From: Chitinophagales bacterium
GTDB taxonomy: Bacteria > Bacteroidota > Bacteroidia > Chitinophagales > CAIOSU01
NCBI GenBank assembly: GCA_026003335.1
Contig: BPHB01000002.1
Location: 124,001-188,000, forward strand
Reading direction: 5' to 3'
Length of the DNA stretch: 64,000 nt
Part shown: positions 7,908-17,116 of the stretch, one piece after another
Position numbering within the stretch: the stretch's first letter is position 1
Layout: the number at the start of each line of letters is the position of its first letter
Made by a program: the position numbers and the translations under genes
The notes under the pieces: model-generated
The model's database searches: none
Seen by the model: the letters and a program-made list of their open reading frames with translations, nothing else
Told to the model about the DNA's origin: nothing

Positions 7908-9847
7908 TCCAGAAATATCCACCACACCCCAAACCTGAAATGCCTGTCAGAAGCCGGATAGCGATAGGCACTGAAGTAGCCTTTATCACCAAACATGCCC
8001 TGATTAATATGATACTCAGCGAAGAATATTCTCACCGTTTTTATCTTAAAGCTCAGATAAAGGTCCATCACAGGATAAAAACTCAATGAAGCCTCATCCT
8101 GAAGATATAAAGCTCCGGTCAATGGGAAGTATCCATACCCCCGGTAGTTGGTATTATAGCGGATATCCAGCCCTACCTTCATGAGTAGCTTCTGACGAAA
8201 AACCGGTCTTTCATAAAATAATGTATGTACAGCCTGATAAACGGGATATCGCAGCCATGCATCAGCCGGAGTCCATTGCACACGTAGGAAATTGTCTATC
8301 CCGAAATACCGGATACGAAACAGCTTACGTATCTCAAAGGCCCACATGTGCACCCACGGAGCATATTGCAACGGCAGGCGGTCAGGCCCCCACAACGTGA
8401 GATTGTGCATAGAAAAGAAAGACAACGCCACATGAAAAGTGTGTCGCGGTAAATGATAACTGCCTGACAGCTTCAGGACGTTGTTTTTTTCCAAATCAAG
8501 CTTCCAGGAAATCTGGTTGAATGCAAACCTGTGAAAAATCCATGCAGGTTGGCTTCGGGAAAAGGACACGCTTAACCTGATATTGCCCCAAAGGTTAAAA
8601 TCATGCAGCCAGTAGCCGTTCAATTGCCAATCACCCTTATTGTAGCCAATAAAACTATACCTTCCGTTCATCGCATAGCGATTTCGGGCTGTCGTATCAG
8701 CTGTTTTAAAGAAGCTACCCGTCAGCTCAAGATGATGGAGCAGGGTATCCTTATATCCATGCTGACTCAACCTGTTTATGGAATAAGCTATTGCAGCTTC
8801 CAGAGCCAACCCCCGCTGTTTTTTGTGTGAAACAAAAAATTTACGCATCCCTGCCTGCGTGCCGAAAAATGTTTTACTCAGCACACTGTTATAGGCTTCT
8901 GCAATGGAATTTGTGTGGGAGAAAGGACCATAGAACGCAGAATCAGGAGAAGTATCCTCGTATTGGTATCTTTCCCTGCCGGCATAAAGCTCATGAAATA
9001 CCTGCCAGCGGGGCAAAAGGTGCACCTCATACTGTGTATCAACGGCAGTTGCAAGAGTGCCGGTGGTTGAAACCGTCCGGTTATCTCGCGGTGTATGTTT
9101 GCCCAATGACCAGGATTGCGAAAATTCTCCATACAAATCCTGATAATGGTTTTGAGCCGCGATTAGTTGTACATCAAGGAGAGATTTACTCTGGTAGGAT
9201 GTATCACGTGAGAAAATATTAACCCTTTGCACACCTCCGTTTTCATTGGCCTGAATATTATTAAACAAAAACAACACATGCATTCGGTATCCTTTCGGAG
9301 AGGTGTATGTGCCGGTTAAGGCCAAATCATTATGGCGGTTTACCTGCCGCTGATAAAATCCGTCCGAACCAAAACGCTGGTAGTGGAAGCCAAAGAGAAA
9401 TTTATTTTTAATCAGCTGGCTATGACTTACCTCTATAGCCTGCTCCTTTTTCTGTCCGATGATTAGCTTCAGAACCGTATAGACCTTGGTGTTGAAATAA
9501 AACGGTACGCGGTTTTTGTGAAACTTATACAAATCATACTGGTGTAAACCCATGTCCAGTGGTGTGTTAGGATACTCAGGACAGCAAGTGGTTCTGAAGT
9601 GCGCGCTGCCAAGGTTGCCAAGTCCGCGGTAGATCAGGGGCTCACGGTCCGGCGGTTCATACCAGTGAATGAAGTTTAATGTAGTGTCAATGCGGGTGGG
9701 CAGATTACCATTTTTCAGAGAGGCATACACATCCGGACCTTGCTGATAAGTAATCTGTTGCTCAGAAAGAGGGGGTACTTCCATCCATTGCTGAGCGCAA
9801 ACAGTTCCTCCTGCAGCGAGCAAAATGAATAGTAGCCGGAGCCTCAA
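7904..9847 (-). CDS. Putative outer-membrane porin (Bacteroidota Porin_10-type)
   Basis: 647 residues with a signal peptide (about 1-18, LLFILLAAGGTVCAQ) and then a long barrel with many amphipathic, aromatic-rich strands. Examples are NKFLFGFHYQRFGSDGFY, MHVLFLFNNIQANENG and FGVWWIFLD, the last being the C-terminal strand. The early motif of tryptophan/tyrosine with LGNLGSAHF fits the large putative-porin family found only in Bacteroidota. The start is TTG: the frame is closed by TAA five codons upstream, no ATG lies near, and the signal peptide begins right there. Stop overlaps the MetS-like gene. Substrate unknown. Confidence 0.85.
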   Translation of the reverse strand: MRLRLLFILLAAGGTVCAQQWMEVPPLSEQQITYQQGPDVYASLKNGNLPTRIDTTLNFIHWYEPPDREPLIYRGLGNLGSAHFRTTCCPEYPNTPLDMGLHQYDLYKFHKNRVPFYFNTKVYTVLKLIIGQKKEQAIEVSHSQLIKNKFLFGFHYQRFGSDGFYQRQVNRHNDLALTGTYTSPKGYRMHVLFLFNNIQANENGGVQRVNIFSRDTSYQSKSLLDVQLIAAQNHYQDLYGEFSQSWSLGKHTPRDNRTVSTTGTLATAVDTQYEVHLLPRWQVFHELYAGRERYQYEDTSPDSAFYGPFSHTNSIAEAYNSVLSKTFFGTQAGMRKFFVSHKKQRGLALEAAIAYSINRLSQHGYKDTLLHHLELTGSFFKTADTTARNRYAMNGRYSFIGYNKGDWQLNGYWLHDFNLWGNIRLSVSFSRSQPAWIFHRFAFNQISWKLDLEKNNVLKLSGSYHLPRHTFHVALSFFSMHNLTLWGPDRLPLQYAPWVHMWAFEIRKLFRIRYFGIDNFLRVQWTPADAWLRYPVYQAVHTLFYERPVFRQKLLMKVGLDIRYNTNYRGYGYFPLTGALYLQDEASLSFYPVMDLYLSFKIKTVRIFFAEYHINQGMFGDKGYFSAYRYPASDRHFRFGVWWIFLD

Positions 9848-9937
9848 TTGTTGTAAAACTTAACCATATAATTCTGAAACAATGCTTCACGCCCTACTGC
9901 CTGCTATCGCCATGCATACGCCCTATCGGAAGGACCA

Positions 9938-10762
9938 CTACAGCTCCGCAATCAGTTCCTTTATAATAGTAGTCATTTTAGGCTCTGAGGTCTTGGCTAC
10001 CCGAATCACATCTTCCAGGGAGGTTTCGCGGATATTTTCCAGCGGATATCCCATATCTGTAATTACCGACATGGCAAACACAGGCAAGCTCATATGCCGG
10101 GCAACAATCACCTCCGGAACGGTGGACATGCCCACAGCATCCGCTCCGATAATATGCAGAAATTTATATTCAGCAGGCGTTTCCAGACACGGTCCCTGCA
10201 CAACGGCATACACCCCGGTATGGCACACAATATTATGGCGTTTGGCTATCTGCAGGGCTTTCTCAATAAACGGGCGATGGTAGCTATGCAGCATATCCGG
10301 AAATCTCGGTCCTAATGTATCATAATTCTTCCCCCTCAGCGGATGATCCGGCAGCAGGTTGATATGGTCACACAGAATCATCAGATCACCAGTCTGCATC
10401 TTCTCATTCAGCCCACCAGCTGCATTGGAGATAAACAAAGCTTCTATACCCAGCGCTTTCATCACCCTTACTGGAAAGGTAACTTCCTGCAGGCTATAGC
10501 CCTCATAGTAGTGGAATCGCCCCTGCATTGCCATAATCTTTTTTCCGCCCAGCTTGCCGAAAATGAGCTTGCCGCTGTGACTCTCAACCGTGGAAACCGG
10601 AAAGTGAGGAATATCTTCATACATGAGTTCATACTCCCGGTCAATCTCCGCAGCCAGATTGCCCAAGCCCGTACCGAGAATGATACCATAACGGGGCGTA
10701 AACTGGGTTTCAGAAAGAATATATTGCTTGGTTTCTTCAATTTTTTCTAACAAGTCGTGCAT
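9938..10762 (-). CDS. punA: Purine nucleoside phosphorylase (trimeric PNP family)
   Basis: Phosphorolysis of inosine/guanosine-type nucleosides to free base and ribose-1-phosphate in purine salvage. 274 residues from the ATG at 10762. Family motifs: GIILGTGLGNLA phosphate loop, ESHSGKLIFG, QGRFHYYEGY, ISNAAGGLN, and MSTVPEVIVARH. The open frame continues upstream to a TTG at 10801, but that would run 28 bases into lpxK. The ATG gives an 11-base gap to lpxK and a normal N-terminus. Probably cotranscribed with lpxK. Confidence 0.94.
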   Translation of the reverse strand: MHDLLEKIEETKQYILSETQFTPRYGIILGTGLGNLAAEIDREYELMYEDIPHFPVSTVESHSGKLIFGKLGGKKIMAMQGRFHYYEGYSLQEVTFPVRVMKALGIEALFISNAAGGLNEKMQTGDLMILCDHINLLPDHPLRGKNYDTLGPRFPDMLHSYHRPFIEKALQIAKRHNIVCHTGVYAVVQGPCLETPAEYKFLHIIGADAVGMSTVPEVIVARHMSLPVFAMSVITDMGYPLENIRETSLEDVIRVAKTSEPKMTTIIKELIAEL

Positions 10763-10773
10763 GAAAAGATCCT

Positions 10774-11841
10774 TTATTTGACGATTAATTTCTGCAACCA
10801 ACCGGTTATTTCTGAATCAAAAAGTCTTTTATCCTCCTCAAAAAATTCCACCTGTACGGGCAACACAAAAATGGGGAGTTTTTTCTCAATAATCCATTCG
10901 GAAAAAGGCAACAACCTGACAGCATCTTTTTCTGTGGTAATCATTACCTTGTTTTTGCCTTCTATATTTTGAAAAGTTTCGGTAATTCTTTCCATATCAA
11001 AACGGTCAAAAGAATGGTGGTCAGAAAATTGCATGGTAAACACCTTTTCCACTTTGCTTTTGAGAAAGGCAGTAGGCTCTGATGGTGAAGCAATGCCGGT
11101 TACCAGCAACACCTTATATTGATCAAACTCCAGCTTTACGGTAGGATCTGTAAACAAATAAGGTTTCCCATACACCAGATAGGAAAAAAAAACAAGCTGA
11201 CCGGGGAGCGGATTGATTTCCCTGCGAATACGGTTTTTCTCCTCACTTGATAAATCCGGAGGGCACTTGCTTACTACAATGAATTCAGCTCTCTTATAGG
11301 CACTGCGGAATTCGCGCAACGCACCCACCGGCAAAATGTAATCACGCGTAAATAACCGGCTATAGCTGGTAATGAGCACAGACAAGCCTGCCCGTACCGA
11401 GCGGTGCTGAAAGGCATCATCCAGAATGACAACCTGCAATGCAGGATGATTCATCAGCAGCTGAGGCACTCCCGTAGCCCGCTGCTCACATACAGCCACC
11501 GTTGCAAAGGGGTATTTCCTTTTGAGCAAAGCGGGCTCATCCCCCACCTCTTCGGCCATAGAGCTGGCCTGCGCCTCCACATAGCCGGATGTTTTGCGCT
11601 TATATCCGCGGCTCAGCACGCCCACCCTGAAATGGGGCGCTATCAGCCGGATCAGATATTCCACATGCGGTGTTTTGCCGCTGCCTCCGACAGAAAGATT
11701 GCCTACCCCGATAACCGGAAAATCAAATTCCACGCTGCGGAGTAAATCCGTGTCATAGAGCAGGTTTCGCACCCAAACAACCAGTCCGTAAAAAACCGCA
11801 AAGGGAGCCAGCAAAAAACGCAATAACGATGTTGGGGTCAT
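10774..11841 (-). CDS. lpxK: Tetraacyldisaccharide 4'-kinase LpxK
   Basis: Phosphorylates the 4'-position of the lipid A disaccharide precursor at the inner face of the cytoplasmic membrane. 355 residues, with an N-terminal membrane-associated helix (LLAPFAVFYGLVVWVRNLLY) and a P-loop in VGNLSVGGSGKTP (about 46-58). ILDDAFQHRSV (about 135-145) is the family's DDxFQH catalytic/Walker B-like motif, with Ala where Gly is usual. The start ATG is eight bases from a TACTTTTG -7 box, so its mRNA may be leaderless. Divergent from the Nif3-like gene; purine nucleoside phosphorylase follows. Confidence 0.95.
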   Translation of the reverse strand: MTPTSLLRFLLAPFAVFYGLVVWVRNLLYDTDLLRSVEFDFPVIGVGNLSVGGSGKTPHVEYLIRLIAPHFRVGVLSRGYKRKTSGYVEAQASSMAEEVGDEPALLKRKYPFATVAVCEQRATGVPQLLMNHPALQVVILDDAFQHRSVRAGLSVLITSYSRLFTRDYILPVGALREFRSAYKRAEFIVVSKCPPDLSSEEKNRIRREINPLPGQLVFFSYLVYGKPYLFTDPTVKLEFDQYKVLLVTGIASPSEPTAFLKSKVEKVFTMQFSDHHSFDRFDMERITETFQNIEGKNKVMITTEKDAVRLLPFSEWIIEKKLPIFVLPVQVEFFEEDKRLFDSEITGWLQKLIVK

Positions 11842-11848
11842 CAGCCGA

Positions 11849-11856
11849 CAAAAGTA
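11849..11856 (-). promoter_or_regulatory. -7 promoter box for lpxK
   Basis: On the minus strand TACTTTTG matches TANNTTTG perfectly. Only seven bases separate it from the lpxK ATG, leaving little or no 5' leader. No good -33 TTG is seen at the right distance. Confidence 0.5.
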
Positions 11857-11960
11857 AAGCCTGCCAACTGAAGAAAATAATCGGGTGTGGGAAAGGCCAA
11901 GGCAACCTTTATGCGCGCATTGTTACCGGTATGCCTATTTTAGCTCAAAAAATACAAGGT

Positions 11961-13055
11961 ATGCTGCTAAAGGAAATTATTGCTGCTCTGGAATCTGAAG
12001 CTCCCCGCGACCTGCAGGAAAGTTATGACAATGCGGGCCTTATTACCGGCAATCCGTCAAGAGAAATACGAAAAGCCCTGCTTTGTATTGATTCCACCGA
12101 AGAGGTGGTGAAAGAAGCCATAAGGAAAAAATGCGAGCTGATTATAGCACATCATCCCATAGTGTTCAGTGGACTGAAGCGTTTTACCGGGGTAACTTAT
12201 GTAGAGCGGGCTGTGATATTGGCTATCCGGCATGATATTGCCATCTACTGCATGCACACCAATCTGGACAACGCGTTTACGGGCGTCAACCGTAAAATTT
12301 GTGAAAAACTGGGACTGGCAGACGTACACATTCTTTCACCCAAAAAGCACCTGCTGAAAAAACTCATCACTTTCTGTCCGGTGCAGGATGCCGAGCAGGT
12401 GCGCAATGCATTGTTTGCTGCCGGAGCCGGCTGGATTGGCGACTATAGCGAAACCAGTTTTAACTCCGAAGGTCTGGGCTCTTTCAAAGGCGGTGATTCC
12501 ACAAATCCATATGTAGGGCAAAAGGGTAAACGCCACTATGAGCCTGAGGTGAGAATAGAAACCATCTATCCTTTTTATCTGGAAAACACCATTGTGCAGG
12601 CTCTGCTGAAAGCCCATCCTTACGAAGAAGTAGCCTATGACCTTGTGCCGCTGGACAACGTTCACAACCGCATAGGGGCGGGCATGTACGGCACCTTGCC
12701 CAAACCGCTGGAAGAAGGCATTTTCCTCAAAAGGGTCAAAAAAATTTTCAATGCCCGCTGTATCCGGCACACCCGCCTCACCGGTAAAATGGTGAGCAAA
12801 GTAGCGGTTTGCGGGGGAGCAGGCAGCTTTCTGTTGCCGGATGCCATTCGGGCCGGAGCCGATGTATTCATTTCAGCCGACTTTAAATATCACAATTTCT
12901 TTGATGCAGAAGATCGCATACTGATAGCCGATATAGGTCATTATGAGAGCGAACAGTTCACCACAGAGGTCTTCGCGGACATTTTACGGAAAAAATGTGG
13001 TAACTTCGCCCTGCTTTTTTCAGATATTAACACCAACCCTATAAACTACCTTTAA
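11961..13055 (+). CDS. Nif3-like dinuclear metal centre protein (YqfO/YbgI family)
   Basis: 364 residues from the ATG at 11961, which gives MLLKEIIAALE, the usual family N-terminus. The frame is open back to 11829, but those extra residues overlap lpxK and its promoter. Family motifs: SYDNAGLITG, the metal-binding IAHHPIVFSGLKR, a middle ferredoxin-like/PII-like insertion (about residues 130-230, as in YqfO), and the C-terminal GHYESEQFTTEVF with metal ligands. The family forms hexameric toroids; it is sometimes annotated GTP cyclohydrolase I type 2, which is not well supported. Four bases separate it from the zinc-ribbon gene, so they form an operon. Confidence 0.92.
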   Translation: MLLKEIIAALESEAPRDLQESYDNAGLITGNPSREIRKALLCIDSTEEVVKEAIRKKCELIIAHHPIVFSGLKRFTGVTYVERAVILAIRHDIAIYCMHTNLDNAFTGVNRKICEKLGLADVHILSPKKHLLKKLITFCPVQDAEQVRNALFAAGAGWIGDYSETSFNSEGLGSFKGGDSTNPYVGQKGKRHYEPEVRIETIYPFYLENTIVQALLKAHPYEEVAYDLVPLDNVHNRIGAGMYGTLPKPLEEGIFLKRVKKIFNARCIRHTRLTGKMVSKVAVCGGAGSFLLPDAIRAGADVFISADFKYHNFFDAEDRILIADIGHYESEQFTTEVFADILRKKCGNFALLFSDINTNPINYL

Positions 13056-13058
13056 GCC

Positions 13059-13814
13059 ATGAGTACCACTGTAAAAGACCTCTCCGTAGAAGAAAAGCTC
13101 AAGCTGCTTTTTTCGCTTCAGAGTGTTGATTCCAACCTCGACCGCATCCAGCGTTTAAAAGGTGAACTGCCCATGGAAGTCAGTGACCTGGAAGATGAAA
13201 TAGCCGGTCTGGAAACCCGTGTAAACAAAATTGATGAAGAAACAAAACGGCTGGAAGAAGAACTCTCAAAGAAGAAAAATGCTATCAAGGATGCTGAAGC
13301 CCTGATCAAAAAATATGAGAAACAGCAGAACAACGTCAAAAATAACCGTGAGTTTGATGCCCTGAGCAAGGAGATTGAACTGCAAAAGCTGGAAATTCAG
13401 CTTGCCGAAAGAAAAATACACGAAATCACCGAAGCTCTTAAAGCCCAGAAAGACTTTGCCAAAGACGCCCAGGACAAAATCAAGCAGAAAAAGAAAGAAC
13501 TGGAAAACAAAAAGGTTGAACTGGAGAAGATTATCGCTGAAACAGACAAAGAGGAAGAGAAATACCAAAAGCAGTCTGAAAAACTCCAAAAGCAAGTCAG
13601 GGAAACAGATGAGCGGCTGCTGACAGCATACCTGCGCATAAGGAAGAATTATAAAAACGGCCTGGCCGTGGTGAAAATTGAAAGAAATTCATGCGGGGGG
13701 TGCTTCAATATCATCCCTCCACAGCGGCAGGCTGAAATTGCTCAGCGCAAAAAAATTATCATTTGCGAGCACTGCGGCCGCATTATCGTTGACCCTGAAA
13801 TTGATACCCGCTAA
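13059..13814 (+). CDS. Zinc-ribbon protein with long coiled-coil hairpin
   Basis: 251 residues. Residues about 20-185 are almost pure heptad-rich, Lys/Glu-rich coiled coil, broken near NNVKNNREFDALSKEIE, which is the conserved hairpin turn. The C-terminus has a four-cysteine ribbon: CGGC then CEHCGRIIVDP. This is the C4-type zinc-ribbon family (DR0291/CT398-like), encoded next to nif3-like genes in many bacteria, as here (three-base gap). CT398 has been linked to sigma-54 and secretion components in Chlamydia; the role here is unknown. A TAACTTCGC box at 13001-13009 inside the upstream gene could give extra transcription. Confidence 0.9.
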   Translation: MSTTVKDLSVEEKLKLLFSLQSVDSNLDRIQRLKGELPMEVSDLEDEIAGLETRVNKIDEETKRLEEELSKKKNAIKDAEALIKKYEKQQNNVKNNREFDALSKEIELQKLEIQLAERKIHEITEALKAQKDFAKDAQDKIKQKKKELENKKVELEKIIAETDKEEEKYQKQSEKLQKQVRETDERLLTAYLRIRKNYKNGLAVVKIERNSCGGCFNIIPPQRQAEIAQRKKIIICEHCGRIIVDPEIDTR

Positions 13815-13832
13815 TTTTTTCTGAACGCATAA

Positions 13833-13851
13833 ATACCTGTTTTGCAGGTAT
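13833..13851. repeat. Perfect inverted repeat after the zinc-ribbon gene
   Basis: ATACCTG and CAGGTAT flank a five-base loop (TTTTG). It sits 19 bases after the zinc-ribbon stop and 12 bases before the GTG of the TPR gene. No T run follows, so it is not a classical terminator; it may attenuate or stabilise RNA. Confidence 0.45.
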
Positions 13852-13863
13852 AAGCGCCTGCCC

Positions 13864-15348
13864 GTGAACCTGCGAACACTCCCTCTGACGCTGCTTGTCT
13901 TGCTACCCGCCTTTGCCCAGGCTCAGCAGTTTGTGTTTGACTCTCTATGCCGGCAGGCCTACACTGCCCTCTTCAGCTTACGCCTGGATGTAGGCATCGG
14001 CCTATGCCAGGCTGCACATACCCGCAATCCGGCTAATCTTATTCCCCTGATGCTGGAAAACTACGCAGACTTCTTCCACATTTTTATATGCGAAGATCCC
14101 TCTCAGCTGGAATCCTTTAAAAACCGCAAAAACAAAAGACTCAGCCAGCTCAAAAAAAGCGATTCTCAAAGCCCCTGGATGCGGCATGCCCAGGCTCAGA
14201 TTCAACTGCAATACGCCCTGGCTCTCCTCATCACACGCCAGTATGTCTCCGGATTGCTGGAGCTTAGAAGGGCTTTTTTTCTTTTTGAAGAAAACATTAA
14301 GTCCTTTCCGAATTTCAAACCCAGCTACACGGGCTACTATCTCATTCAATCTCTCACCGGAACAGCCCCTGTCCATTATCAATGGGCACTTAAGCTGATG
14401 GGATTTGACGGCTCCGGAGAAACTGCCATGCACGGATTTAGACAACTGTATGAGGCAGACTGGGGCACAGAGAGTTTTCTCAAAGACGAAGCTTTACATG
14501 TGTGGATCAGCCTGCTTTTTCATCTAAAAGGGAACAAACAGGAAGCATGGTCGCTTATACAACAGATGAACTACCCGCTGCCCGATAATCTGTTTTCCTA
14601 TCTAACTGTAATCCGCATCGCCCTGCACTCTAATCACAACGACCAGGCTCTGTCTCTGCTTGACAACATCCCTGCATCAGAAGAGTATCCCGATGTGCCC
14701 CTTCTTGCCTACTTCCGCGGTCTCAGCCTGCTGCATAAACTTGACCCAGCCTGTATTTCTTACTTTGAACTATTTCTTTCGCAAAACAAAAGCGCCAGTA
14801 TGGTAAAAACTGCCTATCAGAAAATAGCATGGGCATATTTGATTCAAGATAAACCCGCGCAATACCATACTTACATCACACTGGCCAGAGAACGGGGCGA
14901 AGCAATCACTGAAACAGACCGGCAGGCGCAAAATGAGGCTACCGCCAATAGCATACCTCATCCTCAATTGCTCAGAGCACGTTTGCTTTTTGACGGGGGA
15001 TACTATGCGCGCGCACTGACTCTTCTGAACGGTATGAAGTCCGATTCCTTAAATCCCTACCATCAAACGGAACTGGCCTACCGTCTGGCTCGTACCCTGC
15101 ATGAATCCGGAGATACCGCACAGGCTATTCCCTATTACATGACAGCGCTGAACAAAGGTAGAAATCTGCCTTATTATTTTGCTGCCAATGCTGCGCTCAA
15201 CTTGGGGTACATTTATGAAGCACGGGGCAATTATCCGCTGGCTAAAATGTATTTCACCCAGGTTTATGAACTGGATAATCATGCGTATGCCGCAAGCCTG
15301 CAACTGAAAGCCAAAGCGGCACTGGCGAGAATTGCACTTAAGGAATAG
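13864..15348 (+). CDS. Exported TPR-repeat protein
   Basis: 494 residues with a GTG start and a signal peptide (TLPLTLLVLLPAFAQAQ, about 5-21). The rest is alpha-helical repeats. The clearest TPR units are near the C-terminus: ALTLLNGMKSDSLNPYHQ, TAQAIPYYMTALNKGRNL, and AALNLGYIYEARGNYPLAKM followed by YFTQVYELD. It is probably periplasmic or attached to the outer membrane. No catalytic motif is seen; partner unknown. Followed 101 bases later by murB. Confidence 0.85.
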   Translation: MNLRTLPLTLLVLLPAFAQAQQFVFDSLCRQAYTALFSLRLDVGIGLCQAAHTRNPANLIPLMLENYADFFHIFICEDPSQLESFKNRKNKRLSQLKKSDSQSPWMRHAQAQIQLQYALALLITRQYVSGLLELRRAFFLFEENIKSFPNFKPSYTGYYLIQSLTGTAPVHYQWALKLMGFDGSGETAMHGFRQLYEADWGTESFLKDEALHVWISLLFHLKGNKQEAWSLIQQMNYPLPDNLFSYLTVIRIALHSNHNDQALSLLDNIPASEEYPDVPLLAYFRGLSLLHKLDPACISYFELFLSQNKSASMVKTAYQKIAWAYLIQDKPAQYHTYITLARERGEAITETDRQAQNEATANSIPHPQLLRARLLFDGGYYARALTLLNGMKSDSLNPYHQTELAYRLARTLHESGDTAQAIPYYMTALNKGRNLPYYFAANAALNLGYIYEARGNYPLAKMYFTQVYELDNHAYAASLQLKAKAALARIALKE

Positions 15349-15449
15349 GATGCCTACGTTGCCGTCATCAAGCTCAGGTTCACACACCCCTGCCACACTA
15401 ACGAAATGGCTTTTTTCACCTGTAATTTTTTGCCGTATTTCGCAATAGC

Positions 15450-16466
15450 ATGCTCCTGCAAAAGAACTTTTCTCTGAAAAACCACAATACCTTCGGCATT
15501 GAAGCGCATTGCGCCTTGTTTGCCGAAATAAGCACAGTGGATGAACTAAAAGAACTGATTCACACGGCATCACTGAAGGCCACGCCTAAACTTATTCTGG
15601 GCGGAGGAAGCAACGTCTTATTTACACGAGATTTTGAAGGGCTGGTCATTAAAAACTCCATCAAAGGCATTACTGCCATCAAGGAAGACAACGAACATAT
15701 CTGGGTAAAGGCTGCTGCCGGGGAAGTTTGGCATGAGCTGGTGCTTTTTTGCATCCGCAATAATTATGCAGGCATTGAAAATCTGTCCCTGATTCCCGGC
15801 TTGACCGGGGCTGCTCCCATGCAAAACATAGGCGCTTACGGAGTGGAGCTGGAATCGGTATTTGAAAATCTGGAAGCCGTGGATATTCATACAGGAGAGC
15901 TGATAACCTTTTCCAAGCGTGATTGCCGTTTCGGCTACCGGGAGAGCGTATTTAAGAATACTTACAAAGGTCGCTTCGTCATTGTCTCCGTAACCCTTCG
16001 GCTGAACAAAAAGCCACATTTCAATATCTCCTACGGCTCACTCAGGGAAACTCTGGATAAAATGGGTGTTCAGGAGCTTACCATAAAGGCTGTCAGTGAT
16101 GCGGTTATCGCCATCCGTACCTCCAAACTACCTGACCCCAAACATCTTGGCAATGCAGGCAGTTTTTTTAAAAATCCGGAGATTACCCCTGCCCTGTTTG
16201 AAACAATAAAGAAAGATTTTCCGGAAGTGCCGTCTTTTCAGGCCTCCGGCAACAAGGTCAAAATTCCGGCTGCCTGGTTGATTGAGCAATGCGGATGGAA
16301 AGGCAAACGTATCGGCAATACCGGCTCTCATCAGCATCAGGCTCTGGTGTTGGTCAATTATGGTAATGCTACCGGAAAAGAAATTTACGACCTGGCACTC
16401 GCCATACAACAATCTGTCAGGGAAAAATTCGGCATTGAAATCGTACCGGAAGTAAATATAATCTGA
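15450..16466 (+). CDS. murB: UDP-N-acetylenolpyruvoylglucosamine reductase MurB
   Basis: NADPH/FAD-dependent second step of UDP-MurNAc synthesis in the cytoplasm. 338 residues, type I (E. coli-like) layout. It starts with NTFGI (13-17), the FAD-binding LGGGSNVLF (50-58), and SLIPGLTGAAPMQNIGAYG (about 118-136). RFGYRESVFK follows, then NAGSFFKNP (about 232-240) with the serine that protonates the enolpyruvyl carbanion, and a final glutamate in EIVPEVN. ATG start. This supplies a mur gene that is missing from the dcw cluster 11 kb away. Confidence 0.97.
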   Translation: MLLQKNFSLKNHNTFGIEAHCALFAEISTVDELKELIHTASLKATPKLILGGGSNVLFTRDFEGLVIKNSIKGITAIKEDNEHIWVKAAAGEVWHELVLFCIRNNYAGIENLSLIPGLTGAAPMQNIGAYGVELESVFENLEAVDIHTGELITFSKRDCRFGYRESVFKNTYKGRFVIVSVTLRLNKKPHFNISYGSLRETLDKMGVQELTIKAVSDAVIAIRTSKLPDPKHLGNAGSFFKNPEITPALFETIKKDFPEVPSFQASGNKVKIPAAWLIEQCGWKGKRIGNTGSHQHQALVLVNYGNATGKEIYDLALAIQQSVREKFGIEIVPEVNII

Positions 16467-16563
16467 AGGTATGCAATACCGACCTTGGCATCACAACTAT
16501 TTCCACTCTGTAGGAAGCATGCTGAAATCTTTTTATATTGTGACCGAAAAAAATAAATACCTC

Positions 16564-17100
16564 ATGCCACTTTCAACCCGAACCCCCGTAATTCTGCTGA
16601 TATTGGCTTCATCGCTGCTGCTGAGCAACTGCAGTAGAAAGAAAAAAAGTGAATTCACTTTTTCTCTGAATGAAGTTTCTTTATGCCTCCCAGCAGGTGA
16701 TAAAGATGCATGGAGCTGGATAACCGTCAATCGCAGCGACCTGGAAGCTTTCTTCTCCCAAAACGGATTCTCCTTCAATCCGGATGACATAGATGTGGTG
16801 AAGTTTTACAGCGGAACAATTGAAATTGTTTCCCCTCCGGGCGCCAACTTCAATGAAGTAATCGTGCTGGAAGTGTTTTTCCGCGAAGCGGGCAGCAGCA
16901 GCACCGGCACCAAAGTTGCCTATCTGACCAACATTGCCGACAATGCCGTTTCGGTTAATCTGGAAAATCAGTACTCCGAACTGCAGTCCTTCTTTCAGCT
17001 TGACTCGTTTGAGGCCGGATTGCATCTGAATCGCAACCCGGCCTCCGATAACTTATGCGTAAAGGGTAAGATTGAACTCCGGGTTGTAATCAACGAATAA
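16564..17100 (+). CDS. Predicted lipoprotein of unknown function
   Basis: 178 residues from the ATG at 16564. This start gives a short basic N-terminus, a hydrophobic stretch (VILLILASSLLL) and a lipobox LLSNC followed by basic SRKKKS, as expected for a lipoprotein. The frame is open back to 16471, but that start would put 31 extra residues before the signal. The mature part is beta-rich and acidic with no motif I recognise. Six bases after murB ends the long frame begins, so readthrough from murB is likely. Confidence 0.7.
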   Translation: MPLSTRTPVILLILASSLLLSNCSRKKKSEFTFSLNEVSLCLPAGDKDAWSWITVNRSDLEAFFSQNGFSFNPDDIDVVKFYSGTIEIVSPPGANFNEVIVLEVFFREAGSSSTGTKVAYLTNIADNAVSVNLENQYSELQSFFQLDSFEAGLHLNRNPASDNLCVKGKIELRVVINE

Positions 17101-17116
17101 TCCGGCAGGTTCCCCT

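Noticed and set aside
8791-9222. 143-codon plus-strand frame inside the porin gene
   Set aside because: Antisense to a gene with signal peptide and barrel strands throughout; Cys/Arg-rich shadow sequence.
13118-13639. Phe/Ser-rich open frames antisense to the zinc-ribbon coiled-coil gene
   Set aside because: They arise from the Lys/Glu-rich coding strand (AAA/GAA read backwards); the coiled-coil protein is clearly the real gene.
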